Of a DNA stretch of 61,466 nucleotides, positions 6,995-16,434 are shown piece after piece. A model generated the notes under the pieces. The model worked only from the letters and a program-made list of their open reading frames with translations. It did not search any database and was not told the DNA's origin. Origin of the DNA: Dolomitihabitans soli. Lineage in GTDB: Bacteria; Actinomycetota; Actinomycetes; Streptosporangiales; Streptosporangiaceae. Every line of letters begins with the position of its first letter. Position 1 is the first letter of the stretch. The position numbers were made by a program, and so were the translations under genes. Location: contig NZ_JAKNTW010000052.1 in assembly GCF_022213955.1 (NCBI RefSeq), positions 1 to 61,466 of the forward strand, read 5' to 3'.

Positions 6995-9130
6995 TCAGCC
7001 GCCCATCGACCCCGATGCCCGGGCCCATTGGTACTTGGCGCCGAGCACGGCGACCGGCTTCTCGGTGGTGTAGGGATAGGCGACGATGCCGTGGTCGAAG
7101 AGGTATTCGCACGCGGCCTCGACCTCGGTGTCGCCGGCGAGGGAGACCACGACCGGTTTGTCGTGTCCCGCCGCCCGGCACTCGCCCACGACCCGCGCCG
7201 CGAGCTCGGCGAAGACCATGGGCGGGGTGACGATGGTGTGCCAGTAGCCGAGGATCAACGCGTGGATCCGGGGGTCTGACATGCCAAGCCTGATGGTGTT
7301 CTCGTAGGTGGTGGGTGGTTCGCCGCCGGTGATGTCGATCGGGTTGCCCGCCGCGCCGAACGGCGGAATATAGGCGCGGAAGGCCTGGTCGAGGTCGGGT
7401 GGGATGTCCATGAGCGTCAGCCCGTTGTCGACGCAGGCATCCGAGAGCAGCACGCCGGAGCCGCCCGCCGCCGTGATGATCACGACGTTCTCGCCCTTGG
7501 GCGTGGGCAGCAACGGCAGGGCCCTGGCGTATTCGAGCATCTCGTTCAGCCCCGGCGCCCTGACGACCCCGGCCTGCCGCAGGATGTCGTCGTACACCTT
7601 GTCGTCGCCGGCCAGCGCCCCGGTGTGCGAACTCGCCGCCCGGGCCCCCATGGCCGTACGGCCGGCCTTGAGCACGATCACCGGCTTGGTCTTGACGACC
7701 CGGCGCGCCACCTCGACGAAGCCCCGCCCGTCCTTGAGGTCTTCGAGGTGCATGGCGACACAGCGGGTGTTGTCGTCCTGCTCGAAGAAGGTGAGCAGGT
7801 CGTCCTCGTCGACGTCGGCCTTGTTCCCCACCCCGACGATCGCCGACACGCCCATCTTGGTGGTACGGCTGAAGCCCAGGATGGCCATCCCGATGCCGCC
7901 GCTCTGCGAGGTCAACGCCACGCTCCCGCGCACGTCGTACGGCGTGCAGAAGGTCGCGCAGAGGTTCTCGGGCGTGTAGTAGTAGCCGTAGATGTTGGGG
8001 CCCAGCATCCGGATGCCGTGCCGCCTGGCGATCTCCACGAGCTCCTGCTGGCCCGCCACGTTGCCGGTCTCGGCGAAGCCGGACGGGATCATGATGGCTC
8101 CCGCCGCCCCCTTCGCGCCCGCCTCCTCCAGCGCGGCCGGCACGAACTTGGCGGGGATGGCGAAGACCGCCACGTCGACGTCGCCCGGCACCGCAGTGAT
8201 GCTCGGATAGGCCGGCAGGCCGAGGATCTCGGTGGCCTTGGGGTTGATCGGGTAGATGTTGCCCCGGTAACCGCCGTTGATCAGGTTGCGCATGACCGAG
8301 TTGCCGATCTTGCCATCCTCGGCCGACGCCCCGATCACCGCGACCGAGCGCGGCTTGAAGATCCGGTTCATCGAGCTGAGGATCTCGTCGCGTCCCAGCC
8401 GTGCGGGCTCCACGACCGGACCGGCGGCGAGCAGGACGCGCACGTCGGCGGCGGTGGCGCCGCGGGCGTCGGCGAAGACGGGGTTGAGATCGATCTCGGT
8501 GATCTCGGGGAAGTCGTCGACGAGCGCGCTGACGCGCTGGATCATGTCAGCAAGGGGCTCACGAGCGACCGCTTCGGCCCCCCGCACACCGCGCAGCACC
8601 TCCGCCGCTCTGATGTCGTCGAGCATCCCTAGTGCATCATCACCCGAAAGTGGGGTAATTCGGAAGGTCACATCACGCAGGACCTCGACGAGCACCCCAC
8701 CGAGGCCGAAGGCGACGACCTTTCCGAAGGTCGGATCGGTGACCGCGCCGATGATGACCTCCTGGCCGCCACCGAGCATCCGCTGCACCTGGATGCCGTC
8801 GATCACCGCTTCCGGGTTGTAGGCCAGCGCGGAGGCCATGACCTGGTCGTAACCGGCGCGCGCGGCGGCCGCCGTGGCGACACCGACGAGGACGCCCCCG
8901 GCTTCCGTCTTGTGCAGGATGTCGGGCGAGACCACTTTGAGCACGACGGGGAAGCCGATCTCCTCGGCGAGCCGCGCGGCCTCCTCGGCGGAGGCGGCCA
9001 CCCCCTCACCGGGCGTGGCGATGCCGTACGCGTCGCAGATCTTCTTGCCCTCGGGCGCGGTCAGCGCCGTGCGGCCCTCGGCCCTGGCCTTCTCCAGGAC
9101 CTCTCGCACCGCGGTCTGGTCGTGGCTCAT
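6995..9130 (-). CDS. Acyl-CoA ligase (ADP-forming), fused subunits
   Basis: This 711-residue enzyme is of the NDP-forming acyl-CoA synthetase family. The ATP-grasp (beta-like) domain comes first (about residues 1-235; GFPVVLKVVSPDILHKTEAGG, EIDLNPVFAD). The CoA-binding Rossmann domain follows (from FKPRSVAVIGASAEDGKIGN), then the ligase domain with the phospho-histidine segment SSHTGALAG. Such enzymes interconvert acyl-CoA plus ADP and acid plus ATP. The stop/start gap to frc is only three bases, so it is co-transcribed with frc and the ThDP lyase. A likely role is to load CoA onto the substrate acid or to recover ATP from formyl-CoA or another acyl-CoA. Substrate specificity is not visible in the sequence. 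Confidence 0.9.
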   Translation of the reverse strand: MSHDQTAVREVLEKARAEGRTALTAPEGKKICDAYGIATPGEGVAASAEEAARLAEEIGFPVVLKVVSPDILHKTEAGGVLVGVATAAAARAGYDQVMASALAYNPEAVIDGIQVQRMLGGGQEVIIGAVTDPTFGKVVAFGLGGVLVEVLRDVTFRITPLSGDDALGMLDDIRAAEVLRGVRGAEAVAREPLADMIQRVSALVDDFPEITEIDLNPVFADARGATAADVRVLLAAGPVVEPARLGRDEILSSMNRIFKPRSVAVIGASAEDGKIGNSVMRNLINGGYRGNIYPINPKATEILGLPAYPSITAVPGDVDVAVFAIPAKFVPAALEEAGAKGAAGAIMIPSGFAETGNVAGQQELVEIARRHGIRMLGPNIYGYYYTPENLCATFCTPYDVRGSVALTSQSGGIGMAILGFSRTTKMGVSAIVGVGNKADVDEDDLLTFFEQDDNTRCVAMHLEDLKDGRGFVEVARRVVKTKPVIVLKAGRTAMGARAASSHTGALAGDDKVYDDILRQAGVVRAPGLNEMLEYARALPLLPTPKGENVVIITAAGGSGVLLSDACVDNGLTLMDIPPDLDQAFRAYIPPFGAAGNPIDITGGEPPTTYENTIRLGMSDPRIHALILGYWHTIVTPPMVFAELAARVVGECRAAGHDKPVVVSLAGDTEVEAACEYLFDHGIVAYPYTTEKPVAVLGAKYQWARASGSMGG

Positions 9131-9133
9131 GCG

Positions 9134-10360
9134 TCAGATCACTCCGTTCGTCTTCAGTTCGGCCAGGCGGTCGGCGGAGATGCCCAACTCGCCGTAGATC
9201 TGCTCGTTGTGCTCGCCGAGCAGCGGGGAACTGACGATGTCGACCGGCGAGTCGGAGAGCTGGAGCGGGCTGCCGACGGTGGTGAACGGACCACGCTCGG
9301 GATGCTCGACGGTGACCACCATCCCGTTGTCCCTCAGCGCCTGGTCCTCGATCAGCTCCTGGGTGGACAGGATGGGACCGCATGGGATGTTCGCGGCGTT
9401 GAGCCGGTCGAGCACCTCCCACTTGCCGAGGCCCGCGCTCCAGTCCTCGATGATCTGGAACATCTTGTCCAGCTTCGGCAGGCGGGCCTCCGGGGTCGCC
9501 CACTCGGGGTCCTCGGCCAGCTCGGGCCGGCCGATGATCCGGGACAGCGGGGCCCAGCCGACCGGCTGGACGATCACGTAGATGTAGTCGTTGGGACCAC
9601 CGGGAGCGCACCGGACGGCCCAGCCCGGCTGGCCGCCGCCCGAGGCGTTGCCCGACCTGGGCACCTCGTCGCCGAAGTTCTCGTTGGGGTATTCGGAGAG
9701 CGGGCCGTGCGCGAGACGCTGCTGGTCACGGAGCTTGACCCGGCACAGGTTGAGCACCGCGTCCTGCATCGCCACCTGCACCCGCTGGCCCCTGCCCGTC
9801 TGCTCCCGCTGGAAGAGCGCGGCGAGGATGGCGGCCACCACGTGGATGCCGGTGCCCGAGTCGCCGATCTGGGCGCCCGTCGCCAGCGGCGGCCCGTCCT
9901 CGAAGCCGGTGGTGGTCATCGAGCCGCCCATCGCCTGGGCGATCACCTCGTACGCCTTGTAGTCGGCGTATCTGCCCGGCCCGAAGCCCTTGATCGAGGC
10001 GTAGATCAGGCGGGGGTTCAGCTCGCGGAGCCGGTCCCAGGTGAAGCCCATGCGGTCGATCGCGCCGGGGCCGAAGTTCTCCACCATGATGTCGGAGGAG
10101 CCGACGAGGTCGGTGAAGATCTGCTTGCCCTCGGGCGACTTCATGTTGAGCGTGATGCTCCGCTTGTTGCAGTTGAGCATCGTGAAATAGAGGCTGTCCA
10201 CCCCGGGAAGGTCGCGGAGCTGCTTGCGGGTGATGTCGCCGGACGGCGCCTCGAGCTTGACCACGTCGGCCCCGAGCCACGCCAGCAACTGGGTGGCCGA
10301 AGGACCGGACTGGACGTGGGTCATGTCGAGGACACGCACGCCTTCCAGAGCCTTGGTCAT
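9134..10360 (-). CDS. frc: Formyl-CoA:oxalate CoA-transferase
   Basis: This 408-residue class III CoA-transferase moves CoA from formyl-CoA to oxalate, giving oxalyl-CoA and formate. From memory it resembles Oxalobacter Frc over its whole length: [25 protein letters not shown]-like, [24 protein letters not shown]. The catalytic Asp is D167 in [10 protein letters not shown], and the glycine loop is SGGGQPGW (G241-G243), with Ser at the first position of the usual tetraglycine. The tryptophan after the GD-TR motif in Oxalobacter Frc appears to be Gln here (TRKQL). The start is ATG 10360 after AAAGGGG. It lies between the ThDP lyase and the acyl-CoA ligase in one operon driven from operator D. 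Confidence 0.92.
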   Translation of the reverse strand: MTKALEGVRVLDMTHVQSGPSATQLLAWLGADVVKLEAPSGDITRKQLRDLPGVDSLYFTMLNCNKRSITLNMKSPEGKQIFTDLVGSSDIMVENFGPGAIDRMGFTWDRLRELNPRLIYASIKGFGPGRYADYKAYEVIAQAMGGSMTTTGFEDGPPLATGAQIGDSGTGIHVVAAILAALFQREQTGRGQRVQVAMQDAVLNLCRVKLRDQQRLAHGPLSEYPNENFGDEVPRSGNASGGGQPGWAVRCAPGGPNDYIYVIVQPVGWAPLSRIIGRPELAEDPEWATPEARLPKLDKMFQIIEDWSAGLGKWEVLDRLNAANIPCGPILSTQELIEDQALRDNGMVVTVEHPERGPFTTVGSPLQLSDSPVDIVSSPLLGEHNEQIYGELGISADRLAELKTNGVI

Positions 10361-10371
10361 CGCATGCCCCT

Positions 10372-12087
10372 TTACTTGTACATGGTCTGGTTCATGGTTC
10401 CGGGGGCGTAGACCTCCGGATCCACCCACACGTTGATCAGGGACGGCTTGCCGGACGCGCGGGCGCGCTCCATGGCCGGCCGGATCTCCGCGGGACTGCG
10501 GACCTCTTCGCCGTAGCCGCCGAGCATCTTGGCGAACTCGCTGTAGCGCACGTCGCCGAGCGTGTTGCCGACCCTGCCGCGGCCCTCGCCGTACTTCTGG
10601 ATCTGGCCGTAGCGGATCTGGTTCATCGAGGAGTTGTTGCCGACGATCCCGACGAAGGGCAGGTTGTAGCGGACCAGCGTCTCGAAGTCCCACCCGGTGA
10701 GGCTGAAGGCGCCGTCGCCGAAGAGGGCCACGACCTCCTTGTCGGGGCGGGCGTACTTGGCGGCGAGCACGAACGGCACGCCCACGCCGAGGGTGCCGAG
10801 CGGACCCGGGTCCATCCAGTGGCCGGGCGACTTGGGCTGGACGACCTGGCCGGAGAAGGTGACGATGTCGCCGCCGTCGCCGATGTAGATGGAGTCTTCG
10901 GTGAGGAACTCGTTGATCTCGTGGACCAGCCGGTAGGGGTCGATCGGGTCCGCGTCGGACAGTTGGCGCGGCAGGCGCTTCTGGTAGGCGGCGGTCTCGA
11001 CCGCGCGCAGCTCCTCCAGCCACTCCTTCCGCCCGGCCGCGCCGTTGCTCACCCGGCCGCTCGCGGCGGCGGCCACCGAGGACAGGACCAGGCCCGCGTC
11101 GCCGACGATGCCGAGGTCGATGTCGCGGTTCTTGCCCACCGTGCGGTAGTCGAGGTCGATCTGGACGACGGTCGCGGTGGGTGAGAGGCGCTTGCCGTAG
11201 CCCATCCGGAAGTCGAACGGGGTGCCGACGATGATGATGAGGTCGGCGTTGGTGAAGGCGTAGCGGCGGGACAGCTGGAAGTGGTGCGGGTCGCCGGGCG
11301 GGAGGGTGCCGCGGCCCGCGCCGTTCATGTAGGCGGGCACGTTGAGCGCGCGGACCAGGTCGATCGCGGCGTCGCTGCCCCGGCAGGTCCAGACCTGGCT
11401 GCCCAGCAGGATGCACGGCTTGCTCGCGTGGGAGATCAGGTCGGCGAGGCGCTCGATGGCCTCGGGGTCGCCGGCCTGCCGGGTCGAGGCGCGGTACTGG
11501 CCGGTCTGGGGGATCCTGGCCTTCTCGACGGGCACCTTGGCGTCGAGGATGTCGCGCGGGATCTCCAGGAAGGACGGCCCGGGCGCGCCGTTGTAACACT
11601 CGCGGAAGGCCATCGACACCATGTCGGCCACTCGTTCGGTGCCGGGCACGGTCGCGGCGAACTTGCTGATGGGCGACATCATGTCGACGTGGGGCAGGTC
11701 CTGCAGGGAGCCCATCTTGTGCTGGCTCAGCGCCCCCTGCCCGCCGATCAGCAGCATCGGGCTCTCGGCGCGGAACGCGTTGGCGACACCGGTGACCGCG
11801 TCGGTGGTGCCGGGGCCGGCGGTGACGACGGCGCACCCAGGGCGGCCGGTGATCCTGGCGTAGCCGTCGGCCGCGTGCGCGGCCACCTGCTCATGCCGGA
11901 CGTCGACGACGTCGATGCCTTCATCGACGCACCCGTCATAGATGTCGATGATGTGACCGCCGCACAAGGTGAAGATCACCTCGATCCCCTCGGCCTTCAG
12001 CGCCTTCGCCACCAAATGGCCCCCGGAGATCACCTCGGGTTCGCGAACCGTGAGCGAGGGTGTGCTCTCGGGCGCAGTCTTGGTCAT
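10372..12087 (-). CDS. ThDP acyl-CoA lyase (oxalyl-CoA decarboxylase / 2-hydroxyacyl-CoA lyase type)
   Basis: This 571-residue ThDP enzyme has the three usual domains. The catalytic Glu lies in [15 protein letters not shown], and the ThDP/Mg motif is [29 protein letters not shown]. Beside frc, a formyl-CoA-releasing role (oxalyl-CoA to formyl-CoA plus CO2) is expected. However, the Tyr-Glu pair of Oxalobacter oxalyl-CoA decarboxylase is Leu-Pro here ([10 protein letters not shown]). The Ser-Gly-Arg of its closing C-terminal tail is also absent; this one ends GTMNQTMYK. The loop looks more like 2-hydroxyacyl-CoA lyases or acetolactate synthases. The start is ATG 12087 after GAGAGG, 47 bases from operator D. 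The fold is certain; the substrate is open. Confidence 0.85.
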   Translation of the reverse strand: MTKTAPESTPSLTVREPEVISGGHLVAKALKAEGIEVIFTLCGGHIIDIYDGCVDEGIDVVDVRHEQVAAHAADGYARITGRPGCAVVTAGPGTTDAVTGVANAFRAESPMLLIGGQGALSQHKMGSLQDLPHVDMMSPISKFAATVPGTERVADMVSMAFRECYNGAPGPSFLEIPRDILDAKVPVEKARIPQTGQYRASTRQAGDPEAIERLADLISHASKPCILLGSQVWTCRGSDAAIDLVRALNVPAYMNGAGRGTLPPGDPHHFQLSRRYAFTNADLIIIVGTPFDFRMGYGKRLSPTATVVQIDLDYRTVGKNRDIDLGIVGDAGLVLSSVAAAASGRVSNGAAGRKEWLEELRAVETAAYQKRLPRQLSDADPIDPYRLVHEINEFLTEDSIYIGDGGDIVTFSGQVVQPKSPGHWMDPGPLGTLGVGVPFVLAAKYARPDKEVVALFGDGAFSLTGWDFETLVRYNLPFVGIVGNNSSMNQIRYGQIQKYGEGRGRVGNTLGDVRYSEFAKMLGGYGEEVRSPAEIRPAMERARASGKPSLINVWVDPEVYAPGTMNQTMYK

Positions 12088-12133
12088 TGCGGCCTCTCCC
12101 TATCTCCCCGCCTGCGCGGAATTCAGTCTGCTG

Positions 12134-12151
12134 CATACTGCATACCGTATG
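12134..12151. promoter_or_regulatory. GntR operator site D (ThDP lyase/frc/ligase operon)
   Basis: CATACTGCATACCGTATG matches 15 of 16 fixed positions, one of the two best copies. It lies 47 bases upstream of the ThDP lyase start on the minus strand. Confidence 0.75.
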
Positions 12152-12222
12152 TGCATCCTTATGGTTAACCCCATCACCGGCCGATGTCTAGACCTTTGCC
12201 GTCACGGCCTTCGTCACACCTT

Positions 12223-13380
12223 TCACATCGGAAGCTCCAGCAACTCCACCGGACCGCCCCGGTGGCCCGGTGGCACCACGGCCAGCGCGTCGGCGAGCGC
12301 AGGGCCCCTGAGCGAGCCCGGACCCTCGTGCCCGACCGGAACGGCGCCCCGCTGCGACCCGCGCACCGGCACCAACCTGGTGTCAGACGGATGGGCGCGC
12401 ACCTCTCCCGCCAGCGCGGACCACACCCCGTGCGCCCGCTCGCGCCCGCCGAGCACCGGCACCAGCAGCGTCATGGCGGCGGCCAGCGCGGCGAACGGGT
12501 TGCCCGGCAGGCCGACCAGGATCGTCCCGCCCGGCAGCCGAGCCAGCACCTGCGGATGCCCGGGGCGGCAGGCGACGCCGTCGACGAGCAACTCCGCGCC
12601 GAGGTCGCGCAGCACCTCCCCGAGGTGGTCGGCGGGCCCTCTCGACGACGCCCCGCACACCGCCACCACGTCGGCGCGGCACGAGAGGGCGGCGGTCAGC
12701 GCCCCGGCGTCGTCGGCCACCCGGACGACGTCCGCGAGCCGTCCGCCGGCCCACCGGACCAGCCCGTCGAGCATCGGGCCGATCGCGTCGCGCACCCGGC
12801 CCCGGCCCGGCAGCCCGCCGGTCACCACCTCGTCACCGGTGACCAGCGCGGCCACCCGGGGCGCCGGCCGTACCGTGAGCGTGTCGTGGCCGAGGCTCGC
12901 GGCGAACCCGAGCAGCGCGGGCGTGACCATCGCGCCCCGCGCGACCACGTCGAGCCCCTCCGCGCAGTCTTCGCCCCGCCTGCGGATGTGCCGCCCCGGC
13001 GTCACCTCGCCCCACACCAGGTCGCCCGACCGGTCGGCCGCCTCCACCGGGAGGACCGCGTCGGCGCCCGGCGGAACCTCCGCGCCGGTCGCGATCTCGA
13101 CGGCGGTGCCGGGGGACAACACCCCCTCGGGTGGACGCTGCCCGGCGAGCACACCGCCGACGATCCGCCAGGGCGGTGCGCCCGCGACCGCGAACCCGTC
13201 CATCGCCGCGGTGTCGAACCCGGGGACGGGCACCAGTGAGCGCAGCGGCTCCGCGAGCCGCCGGCCCGCCGCCTCGCACAGCGCCACCCGCACGGCGGGA
13301 AGAGGGGCCGCGACCCCCTCCGCCAGCGCCCTGGCCGTCTGCCACGGCATGGCCGCGGCGCGAGCAGTCGTGACCGTCAT
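12223..13380 (-). CDS. moeA: Molybdopterin molybdotransferase MoeA
   Basis: This 385-residue enzyme inserts molybdate into adenylylated molybdopterin. The MoeA signatures are clear: PVPGFDTAAMDGFAV near the N-terminus, GTAVEIATGAEVPPGADAVLPVE, VAALVTGDEVV and the C-terminal LVGLPGNPFAALAA. The start is ATG 13380, 35 bases from operator E, shared with the divergent PanE-like gene. A copy inside the regulon next to a molybdenum formate dehydrogenase suggests it supplies cofactor when the pathway is induced; whether the genome has a second moeA cannot be seen here. Confidence 0.93.
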   Translation of the reverse strand: MTVTTARAAAMPWQTARALAEGVAAPLPAVRVALCEAAGRRLAEPLRSLVPVPGFDTAAMDGFAVAGAPPWRIVGGVLAGQRPPEGVLSPGTAVEIATGAEVPPGADAVLPVEAADRSGDLVWGEVTPGRHIRRRGEDCAEGLDVVARGAMVTPALLGFAASLGHDTLTVRPAPRVAALVTGDEVVTGGLPGRGRVRDAIGPMLDGLVRWAGGRLADVVRVADDAGALTAALSCRADVVAVCGASSRGPADHLGEVLRDLGAELLVDGVACRPGHPQVLARLPGGTILVGLPGNPFAALAAAMTLLVPVLGGRERAHGVWSALAGEVRAHPSDTRLVPVRGSQRGAVPVGHEGPGSLRGPALADALAVVPPGHRGGPVELLELPM

Positions 13381-13414
13381 GGGCCGACCCCCATATCTTG
13401 ACCGTGATGATTTC

Positions 13415-13432
13415 CATACTGTATACCGAATG
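13415..13432. promoter_or_regulatory. GntR operator site E (moeA / panE-like divergent promoters)
   Basis: CATACTGTATACCGAATG matches 15 of 16 fixed positions. It sits midway between the divergent starts of moeA (13380, minus) and the PanE-like gene (13461, plus), so one site can control both. Confidence 0.75.
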
Positions 13433-13460
13433 CAAGGGGCAACTGAGAACGGAGCCGTTT

Positions 13461-14450
13461 GTGAGAGTCGCTGTTCTTGGCGCCGGCGCCATCGGCGCGT
13501 ACGTCGGAGCCGCCCTGCACAGAGCGGGCGTCGACGTCCACCTGATCGCCCGCGGTCCGCACCTTCGCGAGCTGCGCGCCTCCGGAGTGCGGGTGCTCAG
13601 CCCGCGGGGAGACTTCGCCGCCCGCCCGCACGCCACCGACGACCCCTGGGAGGTCGGCCCGGTCGACTACGTCTTCCTCGGCCTCAAGGCCAACGGGTAC
13701 GGCAGGGCGGCCCCCCTCATCAATCCGCTGCTCCACGAGACCACGGGCATCATCGCCGCGCAGAACGGCATCCCGTGGTGGTACTTCCACCGTCTCGCCG
13801 GGCCGTACGAGAACTATCGGATCGAGAGCGTCGACCCCGGCGGCGAGGTGACCACCGCGCTGCCGCTGGAGCGCGCCATCGGCTGCGTGGTCTACGCGGC
13901 CACCGAGATCGAGGCGCCCGGCGTGGTCAGGCACCTGGAGGGCACGCGCTTCTCCATCGGCGAGCCCGACGGCTCGATCTCCCGGCGGTGCACCGCCTTC
14001 AGCGAGGCGATGATCGCCGGCGGGCTCAAGTGCCCGGTCGAAGCCGATCTCCGCAACGACATCTGGGTCAAGCTGATGGGCAACATCGCCTTCAACCCGA
14101 TCAGCGCGCTGGCCCGGGCCACGATGGTCGGGATCTGCCGGCACCGCGCCGCGCGGGAGCTGGTGGTCGCGATGATGCGGGAGACCCTCGCGGTGGCCGA
14201 GCGCGTCGGCTGCCGGCCGGGGATCTCGGTGGAGCGGCGGCTGGCGGGAGCCGAGCGGGCCGGCGCGCACAAGACCTCGACGCTGCAGGACCTGGAAAAG
14301 GGCAAACCACTCGAACTCGACGTGATCCTCGCGGCCGTGGTCGAGCTCGCCGACCTGACCGGGACGCAGGTCCCCACGCTGCGGGCGATCCACGCGGTGG
14401 CCGACCTGCTCAACGAGCAGATCACCGCGCAGGCCCAGGTTGTCGCCTAG
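13461..14450 (+). CDS. PanE/ApbA family reductase, possible oxalyl-CoA reductase
   Basis: This 329-residue NAD(P)H-dependent reductase is of the ketopantoate reductase family. The Rossmann motif is at the extreme N-terminus (VAVLGAGAIGAYVGAALHRAG). LKANGYGRAAPLI, AAQNGIPWW and KLMGNIAFNPISALA follow; the Lys and Asn of these segments are the usual PanE catalytic region. The start is GTG 13461 with GGAG upstream. A Methylobacterium homologue called PanE2 was reported (from memory) to reduce oxalyl-CoA to glyoxylate during growth on oxalate. Position beside frc and under the same operator makes that role more likely than pantothenate synthesis, but the sequence alone does not prove it. Confidence 0.85.
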   Translation: MRVAVLGAGAIGAYVGAALHRAGVDVHLIARGPHLRELRASGVRVLSPRGDFAARPHATDDPWEVGPVDYVFLGLKANGYGRAAPLINPLLHETTGIIAAQNGIPWWYFHRLAGPYENYRIESVDPGGEVTTALPLERAIGCVVYAATEIEAPGVVRHLEGTRFSIGEPDGSISRRCTAFSEAMIAGGLKCPVEADLRNDIWVKLMGNIAFNPISALARATMVGICRHRAARELVVAMMRETLAVAERVGCRPGISVERRLAGAERAGAHKTSTLQDLEKGKPLELDVILAAVVELADLTGTQVPTLRAIHAVADLLNEQITAQAQVVA

Positions 14451-14461
14451 CGCCACGTACA

Positions 14462-14479
14462 CATACCGTAGACTGCATA
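14462..14479. promoter_or_regulatory. GntR operator site F (formate dehydrogenase operon)
   Basis: CATACCGTAGACTGCATA matches 13 of 16 fixed positions. It lies 23 bases upstream of the fdhA ATG at 14503, after the stop of the PanE-like gene. Confidence 0.65.
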
Positions 14480-14502
14480 CAGCATTCGATGGAGGGATCG
14501 GC

Positions 14503-16428
14503 ATGAAGCAAAAGCGCGCCGAGCCGTATGACCGCCTCACCCACCCGCTGGTGCGCGACGACGGAGTGCTCCGCCGGGCCACCTGGGAAGAGGCGCTCGA
14601 CCGGGCGGCGGAGGGGTTCAGGCGCAACATCGAGGCGCACGGGCCCAACGCGTTCGCCATGTTGTCGTGCGCCAGGTCCACCAACGAGATGAACTACGTG
14701 GCACAGAAGTTCACCCGCGTGGTCGTCGGCACCAACAACGTCGACTCCTGCAACCGCACCTGTCACGCCCCCAGCGTGGCGGGATTGTCCGCCGTGTTCG
14801 GCAGCGGTGGCGGCACCTCCTCCTACCAGGAGGTCGAGGACACCGATGTGATCGTCATGTGGGGGTCGGCGGCGCGCAACGCCCATCCGATCTTCTTCCA
14901 GCACGTGCTGAAGGGCATCCGCAAGGGCGCGAAGATGTTCGCCGTCGATCCCCGGCGCACGGGCACGGCTCAGTGGGCCGACCTGTGGCTGGGGCTCAAC
15001 GTGGGCACCGACATCCCGCTCGCGCACGCCGTCGCACGCGAGATCATCCATGCCGGCCTGCACAACACCGCCTTCATCGAGCGGGCCACCAGCGGCTTCG
15101 AGGAGTTCGCCAGGTCCGTCGAGCCGTGGACGCCCGAGGTCGCCGAGCAGGTGACGGGCGTGCCCGCCGAGGCGATCAGGCGGCTGGCCCACGCCTACGC
15201 CACGGCCGACCGCGCCCAGCTCTGCTGGACGCTCGGCATCACCGAACACCACAACGCGACCGACAACGTGCGCGCCCTGATCAACCTCGCGCTGCTCACC
15301 GGGCATGTCGGGCGTTACGGCTCCGGCCTGTCCCCCCTGCGCGGACAGAACAACGTGCAGGGCGGCGGCGACATGGGGGCGATCCCGAACCGCTTGCCCG
15401 GCTTCCAGGACCTCCTCGACCCCGAGGTCCGCGCCCGATTCGAACAGGTGTGGTCGAACACCATCCAGCCCCGCCACGGCCTCAATCTCACCGAGATGCT
15501 GGAGGCGATGGGCGAGGGCGAGGTCACCACCTGCTACCTCATCGGGGAGAACCCGGTGCAGTCCGAGGCCGACTCGCTCAGCTGCATCAAGCGCCTGGGC
15601 ATGCTCGACCACCTGGTCGTGCAGGACATCTTCCTGACCAAGACCGCCCAGATGGCCGACGTCGTGCTGCCGGCCAGCGCGGCCTGGTGCGAGGCCGACG
15701 GCACCTTCACCAACTCCGAGCGCCGGGTGCAGCGGGTGCGCAAGGCGCTGACGCCGCCCGGCGAGGCGCGCGACGACATCGAGATCCTCTGCGACCTCGC
15801 CCGCCGCCTCGGCCACGACTGGCACTACGACGGCGCCGAGGAGGTGTGGGACGAGCTGCGCAGGCTCTCCCCCGCCCACACGGGCATGTCCTACAGCCGG
15901 CTGGAGGAGCACCAGGGCATCCAGTGGCCCTGCCCGTCGGAGGACTCGATCGAGCCGCCGTACCTGCACGGCAGGTTGTGGGCGACCGACCCGGTCGCGC
16001 GCGGCACGCCGGCTCCCTTCGCCGTGCTGGAGCACTCCCCGCCGGTCGACGTGCTCGACGAGGAGTTCCCGTTGCGCCTGACCACCGGGCGCCGCCTCGA
16101 CTCCTACAACACCGGCGTCCAGTCCTCCGGGTTCGCCTCACCGCTCCGGCGCGGCGAGACCGTCGAGCTGTGCCCGGAAGACGCCCGCAGGCTCGGCCTG
16201 ACCGCGGGCGAGGAGGTCCGGATCAGCTCCCGGCGCGGCACGGTCGTCGCCCCCGTCTTCATCGACCCCGCGCTGCGGCCCGGCCTGGTCTTCATGACCA
16301 TGCACTTCCCCGACGAGGTCGACACCAACTCGCTGACGATCGAGGCGACCTGCCCCATCGCCGGCACCGCGGAGTTCAAGGCCGCGGCCGTCCGCATCGA
16401 CAAGCTCGTTCCAGCGAAGGCCGGGTGA
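14503..16428 (+). CDS. fdhA: Formate dehydrogenase catalytic subunit lacking its N-terminal Fe-S module
   Basis: This 641-residue molybdopterin oxidoreductase catalyses formate to CO2 at a bis-MGD molybdenum centre. The active-site segment is NVDSCNRTCHAPSVAGL, where C87 is the expected Mo ligand (Cys in place of selenocysteine) and H88 the partner His. The C-terminal dinucleotide-binding domain begins near TTGRRLDSYNTG. Unlike fused FdsA/FdhF proteins, it starts at PYDRLTHPLVRDDG, after the point where the [4Fe-4S] domain should end. That domain is encoded by fdhG further on. The ATG has GGAGGG upstream. Six bases separate it from fdhB. Confidence 0.93.
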   Translation: MKQKRAEPYDRLTHPLVRDDGVLRRATWEEALDRAAEGFRRNIEAHGPNAFAMLSCARSTNEMNYVAQKFTRVVVGTNNVDSCNRTCHAPSVAGLSAVFGSGGGTSSYQEVEDTDVIVMWGSAARNAHPIFFQHVLKGIRKGAKMFAVDPRRTGTAQWADLWLGLNVGTDIPLAHAVAREIIHAGLHNTAFIERATSGFEEFARSVEPWTPEVAEQVTGVPAEAIRRLAHAYATADRAQLCWTLGITEHHNATDNVRALINLALLTGHVGRYGSGLSPLRGQNNVQGGGDMGAIPNRLPGFQDLLDPEVRARFEQVWSNTIQPRHGLNLTEMLEAMGEGEVTTCYLIGENPVQSEADSLSCIKRLGMLDHLVVQDIFLTKTAQMADVVLPASAAWCEADGTFTNSERRVQRVRKALTPPGEARDDIEILCDLARRLGHDWHYDGAEEVWDELRRLSPAHTGMSYSRLEEHQGIQWPCPSEDSIEPPYLHGRLWATDPVARGTPAPFAVLEHSPPVDVLDEEFPLRLTTGRRLDSYNTGVQSSGFASPLRRGETVELCPEDARRLGLTAGEEVRISSRRGTVVAPVFIDPALRPGLVFMTMHFPDEVDTNSLTIEATCPIAGTAEFKAAAVRIDKLVPAKAG

Positions 16429-16434
16429 CAGCGC

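Noticed and set aside
13461-14450. PanE-like gene as the housekeeping pantothenate enzyme
   Set aside because: Its operator is shared with the catabolic genes and no other pantothenate gene is nearby; not excluded, but less likely.
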